Assembly: GCA_001777055.1 (NCBI GenBank)
Contig: MFCX01000026.1
Coordinates: 19,356 to 25,017, forward strand
Direction of reading: 5' to 3'
Source of the DNA: Candidatus Daviesbacteria bacterium RIFCSPHIGHO2_02_FULL_39_12
GTDB lineage: Bacteria > Patescibacteriota > Microgenomatia > Daviesbacterales > UBA10151
Length of the DNA stretch: 5,662 nt
Numbering within the stretch: the stretch's first letter is position 1; every line of letters starts with the position of its first letter. Below the pieces are notes generated by a model. It saw only the letters and a program-made list of their open reading frames with translations. It was not told where the DNA came from and did no database searches. The translations under genes and the position numbers were made by a program. Shown piece after piece: positions 1-5,573 of the stretch.

Positions 1-998
1 AAGTTACTCAAGATTTAAGGATTGTAGCTGATCATATTAAAGCAGCTACCTTTTTAATAACGGACGGTATTATGCCTTCAAATAAATTACAAGGATATGT
101 ATTACGAAGATTACTTAGACGTTCGGCTGTAAAACTAAATCAGATAAGCCAGGGCTCCATGGAGGTACTAGGTAAGCTTGTTGACCCAGTGATTGATATC
201 TATAAAGATACTAACTACTTCCAAGCAGGGGACTGGGATACTATTCGCCAAGTAGTAGTAACAGAAGTGCAAAAATTCCAGCAAACTTTAAATAAGGGTC
301 TAAAAGAAATTGAAAAGATTGAAAAAATTGACGGAAAGATTGCCTTTGATCTTTACCAAAGCTATGGTTTCCCTTGGGAATTGACAGAAGAACTATTTAT
401 ACAAAAAGGTCAACAAGTTGATAGAAAACAATTTGAAGAAGAGTTTGAAAAACATAGAGAACTTTCCAGGACTGCTTCGGCAGGTAAGTTTAAAGGAGGT
501 TTGGCCGGCCATTCTGAAACAGAGATAAAATATCATACAGCGACCCATCTTTTGCACCAGGCGTTAAGAGATATCTTAGGCCCCCAGGTTTTTCAAAAAG
601 GTTCCAATATTAACTCTGAGAGGTTAAGGTTTGATTTTTCATATGAGCGAAAAATGACTGAGGAAGAAATAAATAAAGCGGAAGATTTGGTCAATAGCAA
701 AATTAGAGAAGATTTAAAAGTAGATCATAAAATTGTTTCCTTGGAAGAAGCAAAAAACCTGAACGCCATCGGACTTTTTGGTGAGAAGTATGAAAGACAG
801 GTTAGTATTTACGCTATTGGTCCAAATTACGGGATAGATCTTAATGCAAAAGACCAACGTAACAGAGGAGGGTATTATTCCTTAGAATTTTGCGGCGGGC
901 CTCATGTAATACATACCGGGGTTATTGGAGGGATTAGAATCACTAAAGAAAAGGCAATTTCTGCCGGTATCCGTCGTATCAGAGCTGTGCTTGTTTGA
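1..998 (+). CDS. alaS: Alanyl-tRNA synthetase, C-terminal part (5' truncated by window)
   Basis: This is the 3' part of the gene for the cytoplasmic class II enzyme that charges tRNA(Ala) and clears mischarged Ser/Gly-tRNA(Ala). The reading frame is open to the left edge (first full codon at base 3), so the methionine codon at 72 is internal; 331 residues are visible. The first residues (VADHIKAATFLITDGIMPSN, then GYVLRRLLRR) match the end of the AlaRS catalytic core, including motif 3. LYQSYGFPWELTEEL follows at about residues 117-131. The editing domain has its zinc/active-site set: HTATH (H178, H182; bases 534-548), QKGS, LRFDFS, and CGGPH (C297, H301; bases 891-905). The protein stops at GIRRIRAVLV with no C-Ala coiled-coil/oligomerisation domain. 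Only about 57 residues separate YGFP from HTATH, so the glycine-rich beta-barrel usually found there also appears absent. Identification is certain; the missing domains are judged from memory of the family. Confidence 0.97.
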   Translation, partial: VTQDLRIVADHIKAATFLITDGIMPSNKLQGYVLRRLLRRSAVKLNQISQGSMEVLGKLVDPVIDIYKDTNYFQAGDWDTIRQVVVTEVQKFQQTLNKGLKEIEKIEKIDGKIAFDLYQSYGFPWELTEELFIQKGQQVDRKQFEEEFEKHRELSRTASAGKFKGGLAGHSETEIKYHTATHLLHQALRDILGPQVFQKGSNINSERLRFDFSYERKMTEEEINKAEDLVNSKIREDLKVDHKIVSLEEAKNLNAIGLFGEKYERQVSIYAIGPNYGIDLNAKDQRNRGGYYSLEFCGGPHVIHTGVIGGIRITKEKAISAGIRRIRAVLV

Positions 999-1020
999 TA
1001 AACTTAACTTGTGTTAAGAT
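991..1020 (+). promoter_or_regulatory. Possible extended -10 promoter overlapping the alaS stop codon
   Basis: TTGTTT (991-996) and TAAGAT (1015-1020) are separated by 18 bases, and a TGT just before TAAGAT gives an extended -10 (TGnTAAGAT). It lies 37-66 bases upstream of the ATG of the large membrane protein, in the largest non-coding gap before the tightly packed genes that follow. It could start transcription of the envelope gene cluster. The matches to consensus are partial and such motifs arise easily in AT-rich DNA, so this is a candidate only. TTGATA at 995-1000 is an alternative -35, but it has no good -10 at standard spacing. Confidence 0.3.
1003..1018. repeat. Perfect inverted repeat (6-bp arms, 4-base loop) after alaS
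   Basis: CTTAAC (1003-1008) and GTTAAG (1013-1018) are perfect inverted copies around the loop TTGT, five bases after the alaS stop. The stem is short and AT-rich and no T-run follows, so it does not look like an efficient intrinsic terminator. It overlaps the spacer and -10 of the candidate promoter, so it could equally be an operator-like palindrome or an mRNA-end-stabilising hairpin. Function is unknown. Confidence 0.4.
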
Positions 1021-1056
1021 ACCAAATGAATAGGCTTGGCGTCAGGCAATTTTCAT

Positions 1057-3210
1057 ATGAGTTTTCTATCAAACCTCAAATCTGCCCTTCCTTTTGTAAA
1101 AAAAGAGGAGGTTTTAGAGTATTTCTTTGCCTTAAATATTGCTTCGGAGAATTTAACTGCTGCTCTTTGGATAATTGAAGGAAAAGAGCTTAAAATTTTA
1201 GAGACAGCATTTCAGTCTTATTCTTCTTTAGATGATTTAATTTTTGTCACGGATAAACTTTTAGATGAAGTGTTAGGTATCAGAGAAATTGAGCCGCAAA
1301 AAATTCTTTTTGGCGTACCCAGCTTGTGGCTCCGGGATGAGAATTTAAAAGAAGAATATTTAATAAGACTTAGAAAATTAGTCAAAGAATTAGAACTTAC
1401 CCCTATGGCTTATGTGGAGGCAGCTCACGCCTTAACTCACTTTCTGGAAAAACAGGAGGGAGTTCCGGCTACTGCTATTCTGGTAGGATTTGAGCAACAT
1501 CATTTAACAGTCACTGTGGTCAGGGCCGGTAAAATTGACGGGGTTAAATTTGTGAGCAGGACAGACAGTAGCGGAGCAGATATCGAGAAAGCGCTGCTAA
1601 ATTTTACCCAGGTTGAAACATTACCTTCAAAAATTTTCATTTATGGCGCGCAAGCAGATCTGAAAAGTCGGCTGTTATCGTTTACCTGGATGTCCAAGTT
1701 ATCTTTTTTGCATTTTCCTAAAATAGATAACTTGCAGGATCAGATAGAAATAAAAAGTGTTTGTTTGGCCGGAGCTACAGAAATAGAAGGCAATATTTTG
1801 TATACGGAAAGACCGGTAAAACAAGCAGCTAAAAAAGGGACAACATTAAGTTTAGAAGAAGACTTAGCAGATCAAAAAGATGATCAGGCCACCAGATCTT
1901 TACCGGACGAAGAAGATAGTAAGAATTTAGGTTTTGTAGTTGGGGATGTTTCGGATAAATTAGATGAAGAAACTAATTTGATCCAGATTGATGATTCCGG
2001 GTACGAATTACCTGCGCCGGTTTCTAATGAAGCAAAAAGAGTTCAGGCAAAATCTTTGACTAAAGGAATACATCAAAAAAAAAGTTTAGGCATTATTATA
2101 CTAATTTTAACTATTCCGCTTGTAATCTTTACAGCTTACCTGTTTATATTAAAAGCAGATGTAAAAGTTTTTGTGGAACCAAGGGTTTTAGAAAAAGATG
2201 CGCAGGTAACAGCTGACCCTAATCAAAAGCAGGTTGACGAGGATGCCAAAGTTATCCCGGGTCAAATAGTGAGCGTAGAAGTTTCCGGTTTGGCCAAAGC
2301 TGCTGCCAGCGGCACAAAGCAAATAGGCGATCCTGCCAAAGGCACAATTGTCATTTATAATAAAATTTCCTCTGCTCAATCGTTGAGCAAAGGTACTCAA
2401 ATTACCGGCCCCGGCAGTCTGAAATTCACTCTTGATACTTCAATGACAATTGCTTCTCAGTCCGCCACTGACAGCGGGATAGCTTTTGGTAAAGCCAATA
2501 CTACCGTGACTGCGGTTGCTGTCGGAGCTGATGGCAACTTGCCTTCCGGCGCCCAATTTAGCGTGGGAGGATATTCTTCCGATAATCTGCTGGCTAAGTC
2601 TGAGGGTAATTTTTCCGGCGGGAATTCCAAAGATGTAACAGTGGTATCCTTGGATGATCAGCAAAAATTGCTGGCATCTTTGGCATCGGATCTTAGGAAA
2701 CAGGCTCAACAAAAATTACAAGGTCAATTACCGCAAAAAAAGATTTTAACGGAAGGTTTAAATGAAGAAATTGTTAAAAAATCTTTTAGCAAAAATGTTA
2801 ATGACCAGGCGGCAGAATTTTCCTTAAATTTAACCGCTCGTTATAAGGGCACTGCATTTGATGATCAGGATTTACGGTTAATTGTCTCAAAACTTGTCAC
2901 TACCCAAGTTCCGGATGGATTCCAACTTGATTTGCCCAATACAGAAACTCAGGCAGATGTCTCCAAAATAGACAAAGACGGCAAGCTGGTATTTCTATCC
3001 CGTTTTAAAGCAAAGCTGTTGCCAAAAATTGATACCTCAACATTGAAAAGCGCAATCAAGGGTAAGAGCGCAAATCAAGCTGTTGATATTATCAAAGGGA
3101 TGGAAAATATTCTAGGGGCTGAGATTAAAATTACCCCTTCTCTGCCAAAGACATTGCAAAGATTGCCGCTTTTATCAAGAAATATCCGTATTGAGGTGGG
3201 ATTGAAATGA
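1057..3210 (+). CDS. Single-pass membrane protein: degenerate actin-like (PilM/FtsA-like) N-terminal part, TM helix, baseplate-J-like extracytoplasmic part
   Basis: The 717-residue product (from ATG 1057) has three parts. Residues about 22-245 follow the actin/PilM/FtsA fold order: a phosphate-1-like strand FALNIASENLTAALW, VEAAHALTHF, a phosphate-2-like strand ILVGFEQHHLTVTVVRAGK, IFIYGAQADL and a late VCLAGATE. The acidic/Gly residues of the nucleotide loops are replaced (DIGS-like becomes NIAS; D-GGG becomes GFEQ), so ATPase activity is doubtful. A charged, probably disordered linker (about 250-340) leads to one TM helix (345-365; bases 2089-2151) with Lys/His before it, giving a cytoplasmic N-terminus. 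Outside, about 395-530 resembles baseplate-J-like proteins (GTKQIGDPAKGTIVIYNK, VGADGNLPSGAQFSVGG), followed by a helical region and a final domain ending NIRIEVGLK. TTG at 1036 is an alternative start (724 residues); neither start has a strong ribosome site and an in-frame stop lies at 1027. The role is unknown; envelope assembly with the coupled sortase is an inference. Confidence 0.82.
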   Translation: MSFLSNLKSALPFVKKEEVLEYFFALNIASENLTAALWIIEGKELKILETAFQSYSSLDDLIFVTDKLLDEVLGIREIEPQKILFGVPSLWLRDENLKEEYLIRLRKLVKELELTPMAYVEAAHALTHFLEKQEGVPATAILVGFEQHHLTVTVVRAGKIDGVKFVSRTDSSGADIEKALLNFTQVETLPSKIFIYGAQADLKSRLLSFTWMSKLSFLHFPKIDNLQDQIEIKSVCLAGATEIEGNILYTERPVKQAAKKGTTLSLEEDLADQKDDQATRSLPDEEDSKNLGFVVGDVSDKLDEETNLIQIDDSGYELPAPVSNEAKRVQAKSLTKGIHQKKSLGIIILILTIPLVIFTAYLFILKADVKVFVEPRVLEKDAQVTADPNQKQVDEDAKVIPGQIVSVEVSGLAKAAASGTKQIGDPAKGTIVIYNKISSAQSLSKGTQITGPGSLKFTLDTSMTIASQSATDSGIAFGKANTTVTAVAVGADGNLPSGAQFSVGGYSSDNLLAKSEGNFSGGNSKDVTVVSLDDQQKLLASLASDLRKQAQQKLQGQLPQKKILTEGLNEEIVKKSFSKNVNDQAAEFSLNLTARYKGTAFDDQDLRLIVSKLVTTQVPDGFQLDLPNTETQADVSKIDKDGKLVFLSRFKAKLLPKIDTSTLKSAIKGKSANQAVDIIKGMENILGAEIKITPSLPKTLQRLPLLSRNIRIEVGLK
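3193..3199 (+). promoter_or_regulatory. Shine-Dalgarno for the sortase gene
   Basis: GAGGTGG lies inside the end of the upstream coding region, with its GAGG core 10 bases before the ATG at 3207. It is the clearest ribosome site at any gene junction in the window, and together with the ATGA start/stop overlap it fixes the sortase start. Confidence 0.5.
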
Positions 3211-3848
3211 TTTTGACAAAAATCATACCACTGGGGTTTTTAGTAACAGGAGTATTCTTGTTGACGCAGGTTATCCTGCCATTTGTGTCTTTCGAGATAT
3301 GGCAATTCGGCCAAAAATATGAAAACGCAATTCTAATTAGCCCAAATTCCCGTCAAGATAGCCAAGTGTTGGGAGTTTCAGTTCAAAACAAGGATAACTT
3401 CCCTATTTTTTATTCTACCTTGAAAAGAGAAACAGAATCTCCCTATCAGGAATTTATCTTAACGGTTCCAAAGCTTAAAATTAAAGATGCGCTGGTAAAG
3501 GTTGATAGTAATGATTTATCAAAAAGCCTAACCCATCTGCCGGGATCTGCCTTGCCTGGCGAGAAAGGAAATGTGTTTATATCGGGCCATTCCGCCCTAA
3601 ATAGATCTCTGAGTTTAAAAGTAGCGCTTTTCGCCAGTCTCTCTGATTTAAAAAAGGGGGATGAGATAATAGTAGATGCTGCCAGCGCAAAGTTTAAATA
3701 TCAGGTTGTGAATTTTAGGGTAGTTGATCCGACAGACCTTTCAGTAATAAACCCGCCTGATGACCAGGGACGTTATATCAGCCTGATGACTTGCGTGCCG
3801 CCCGGATTAAACTTTAAAAGATTGATAGTTTTAGGTAAGATGATGTGA
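3207..3848 (+). CDS. Sortase family transpeptidase
   Basis: This is a 213-residue membrane-anchored cysteine transpeptidase of the sortase family, which cleaves a sorting motif in exported proteins and joins them to an amine on the surface. An N-terminal hydrophobic segment (about residues 5-27) acts as signal anchor. A linker leads to the sortase beta-barrel from about residue 80 (EFILTVPKLKI). The catalytic triad is visible: H128 in ISGHSA, C196 in LMTCVPPG, and R205 in FKRLIVLG. LPGSALPGEKGN just before the His is also typical. The TC-PPG-N--RLIV form recalls class D/E sortases more than SrtA or SrtB, but the class is not settled. The start overlaps the previous stop as ATGA, so the gene is translationally coupled to the actin-like/J-like membrane protein. 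No LPxTG-type substrate with a C-terminal hydrophobic tail is visible in the window. Confidence 0.95.
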   Translation: MILTKIIPLGFLVTGVFLLTQVILPFVSFEIWQFGQKYENAILISPNSRQDSQVLGVSVQNKDNFPIFYSTLKRETESPYQEFILTVPKLKIKDALVKVDSNDLSKSLTHLPGSALPGEKGNVFISGHSALNRSLSLKVALFASLSDLKKGDEIIVDAASAKFKYQVVNFRVVDPTDLSVINPPDDQGRYISLMTCVPPGLNFKRLIVLGKMM

Positions 3849-4249
3849 TGGAATATTTAGGGGTGGACTTTGGGTTGAAAAGAGTGGGACTGGCAACTTC
3901 TGAAGGTGAATTAGCCTCTGCCTGGAAGATAATCGAAGTTAAAAATTTCAGAGAAGCTCTGGAAAAAATTTCCCAAATAATCGAACAAAAAGGATTTGAG
4001 AAAGTCATTATAGGTTTGCCGGAGGGCAAGATGGGGAAAAATGTGGCAGGTTTTATCAAAGCTTTAACGAAAAGGGGATTCGACGTGAATACTGTTGATG
4101 AAACCTTATCTTCAAAAAAAGCGCTGGAGACCATGATTAAATTAGGTTTACCAAGGCAAAGAAGACAAGATGTGGATGCTTATTCAGCAGCCCAAATATT
4201 ACAGGATTGGTTAGATGCGGGAGGGAAAGGGGATACTAGGATATTGTGA
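3848..4249 (+). CDS. ruvX: YqgF/RuvX family RNase H-like nuclease (putative Holliday junction resolvase / pre-16S rRNA nuclease)
   Basis: This is a 133-residue cytoplasmic protein of the YqgF family, whose members process the pre-16S rRNA 5' end in E. coli and have been proposed to resolve Holliday junctions. Family motifs appear in order: LGVDFGLKRVGLATS (D7), VIIGLPEGKMG (55-63), VDETLSSKKA (D84, E85) and VDAYSAAQILQDWL (D110). The acidic residues expected for metal-dependent catalysis are present. The usual DERLT motif reads DETLS here, so its Arg is replaced by Thr. Length is slightly under the usual 138-150 residues. The start is ATG 3848, overlapping the sortase stop by one base; GTG at 3845 (GTGA overlap) is one codon upstream and has better spacing (9 bases) from AGG at 3833-3835. 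The position after alaS and before mltG agrees with the conserved Firmicutes neighbourhood. Confidence 0.95.
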   Translation: MEYLGVDFGLKRVGLATSEGELASAWKIIEVKNFREALEKISQIIEQKGFEKVIIGLPEGKMGKNVAGFIKALTKRGFDVNTVDETLSSKKALETMIKLGLPRQRRQDVDAYSAAQILQDWLDAGGKGDTRIL

Positions 4250-4251
4250 TA

Positions 4252-5208
4252 ATGAGGAAACTATTACCATTAATTATTATTTTATTGGCTTTATTTTTTA
4301 TAGGGCGCGGCTGGTGGAATAGCCAACTGGCAGCAGTCTCCAATGATACCTCGACTCAAGTAATTGTTGTTTCCAAAGGCGAAACATTTGGTAAGCTAGC
4401 TAGCAAACTTAAGCAGAAAGGTTTGATTAAGTCGCCTTGGGCCTTTACTCTGCTTGCAAAGCAAACTGGTTTGGGAAGTAAAATTCAAACAGGTAGTTTT
4501 AAGGTTTCTCCCTCAATGTCTGCAAAAGAAGTATTAGAAACTTTAACTTCCCAACCTTCAGACTATTGGGTAACTCTTTTGGAAGGTTGGAGGATAGAAG
4601 AAATGGCTCAAGAACTAAGTTCCAAGTTCCAAGTTCCAAGTTCCAAGTTCATTAAATTGGCAAAGGAAGGATACATGTTTCCTGATACTTACCTTTTCGC
4701 TCGTGATGTCACAGAAGAACAGATAGTGCAAAGGTTGGAAAATACTTTTAATCAAAAATATACAGAAAACTTACGAGCGAAAATCAGAGCGTCTGGATTA
4801 ACAGAGAATCAAGGAGTGATTTTGGCATCCGTTGTAGAGAGAGAGGCAAGGTCTGATCAAGTAAGACAAATGGTAGCCTCGATTATGTTGAAAAGATACA
4901 AAATAGGAATGGCTTTGAATGCTGATGCTACTATCCAATATGCCTTAGGTTATCAACAAAAAGAAAAATCCTGGTGGAAAAGACATCTCACTAAAGAGGA
5001 TTTAAAGGTTAACTCCCCTTTTAATACCTATCTTTATGCCGGTTTGCCTCCCGGTCCAATTGCTAATCCTTCTTTATCTTCATTGACAGCTGTCGCTAAT
5101 GCTAATCCCTCCACGCCCTATCTTTATTATTACCATGATTCCAAAGGAAATTCATACTATGCCGAAACTTTGGAAGAACACAACGCAAACGTAGCAAATC
5201 ATCCATAA
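4252..5208 (+). CDS. mltG: Endolytic murein transglycosylase MltG (YceG-like)
   Basis: This is a 318-residue inner-membrane lytic transglycosylase that cuts nascent glycan strands and is thought to set their length. An N-terminal TM helix (about residues 4-18) is followed by a short LysM-like subdomain (about 38-100; VIVVSKGETFGKLASKLK) and the YceG catalytic domain. The catalytic Glu is E196 in ILASVVERE, matching E218 of E. coli MltG. Other family motifs are EGYMFPDTYLF, NADATIQYALG, SPFNTYLYAGLPPGPIANP and the ending YAETLEEHNANV. A heptanucleotide tandem repeat codes for SSKFQVPSSKF (about 123-133) in the linker just before EGYMFPDTY. The start is ATG 4252; GTG 4246 overlaps the ruvX stop (GTGA) and lies 5 bases after TAGG, so the product could be two residues longer. 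The gene is coupled to ruvX. Confidence 0.96.
   Translation: MRKLLPLIIILLALFFIGRGWWNSQLAAVSNDTSTQVIVVSKGETFGKLASKLKQKGLIKSPWAFTLLAKQTGLGSKIQTGSFKVSPSMSAKEVLETLTSQPSDYWVTLLEGWRIEEMAQELSSKFQVPSSKFIKLAKEGYMFPDTYLFARDVTEEQIVQRLENTFNQKYTENLRAKIRASGLTENQGVILASVVEREARSDQVRQMVASIMLKRYKIGMALNADATIQYALGYQQKEKSWWKRHLTKEDLKVNSPFNTYLYAGLPPGPIANPSLSSLTAVANANPSTPYLYYYHDSKGNSYYAETLEEHNANVANHP
4617..4650 (+). repeat. Heptanucleotide tandem repeat (AAGTTCC)x4 plus 6 bases, within mltG
   Basis: Four perfect AAGTTCC units (4617-4644) are followed by AAGTTC (4645-4650), giving 34 uninterrupted bases. Because the unit is 7 bases, translation has a 21-base/7-residue period (SSKFQVP). Gain or loss of one or two units shifts the mltG frame; three units keep it. 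The repeat falls in a linker between helices, upstream of the catalytic Glu. Such direct heptamer repeats recall those reported in some cyanobacteria and, from memory, similar SSKFQVP-like stretches in Patescibacteria proteins. Confidence 0.92.
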
Positions 5209-5210
5209 AT

Positions 5211-5573
5211 ATGTATAAGTTTTGGGGGAAGGTGAGATATGACAAACAAAGAGGAAAAAGTTTAGGTTTTCCGACTGCTAATATAATTTTGCGGAAAAAT
5301 ATTCCTGAAGGAATTTATATTTCCAAGACTAAAGCGCAAAAAACGATATATCCTTCAATTACTTTTATCGGTAAGATGAAAACCTTTAATGAACAAGAAT
5401 ACAAATCAGAAACTTTTATTTTAGATTTTGACCAAAATATTTATGATTATTGGATTAGTGTGAGTTTACTTAAAAAAATTCGCTCTAATAAAAAATTTAA
5501 CAATAAAAAAGAATTGATAAAACAAATGAAAAAAGATGAAAAAATTGCCAGAAAATATTTTTTTTCGGGGTAA
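5211..5573 (+). CDS. Stand-alone riboflavin kinase domain protein (RibF C-terminal-like)
   Basis: The 120-residue product matches the riboflavin kinase domain that forms the C-terminal half of bacterial RibF and phosphorylates riboflavin to FMN with ATP. Diagnostic pieces are GKVRYDKQRGKSLGFPTANI (6-25, with PTAN at 21-24 binding nucleotide/Mg), PEGIYIS (32-38), FIGKMKTF in place of the usual IG-RPTF (52-59), SETFILDF (E67, position of the expected catalytic Glu), KIRSNKKF (89-96) and a terminal helix. The FAD synthetase (adenylyltransferase) half is absent, and only 2 bases separate the gene from mltG, so it is not encoded just upstream. No Shine-Dalgarno is visible; translation probably depends on coupling to mltG. 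GC is about 23% over 5281-5520, much lower than its neighbours, with Lys/Asn/Ile-rich codons. I recognise the domain confidently; enzyme activity is inferred. Confidence 0.85.
   Translation: MYKFWGKVRYDKQRGKSLGFPTANIILRKNIPEGIYISKTKAQKTIYPSITFIGKMKTFNEQEYKSETFILDFDQNIYDYWISVSLLKKIRSNKKFNNKKELIKQMKKDEKIARKYFFSG

Noticed and set aside
1003..1018. Intrinsic terminator for alaS
   Set aside because: The stem is only 6 bp and AT-rich, and there is no following T-run on either strand, so it is listed only as an inverted repeat.
2188..2712. Minus-strand ORFs opposite the membrane protein gene
   Set aside because: They are shadows of a coding region with clear + strand domain signals and have no protein-like motifs.
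3142..3156. LPKTL near the C-terminus of the large membrane protein as a sortase motif
   Set aside because: There is no Gly at the fifth position and no hydrophobic segment or basic tail follows. The motif lies within a folded-looking C-terminal domain.
3814..4134. Minus-strand 106-codon ORF opposite ruvX
   Set aside because: It is antisense to all the conserved RuvX motifs and shows no recognisable features of its own.
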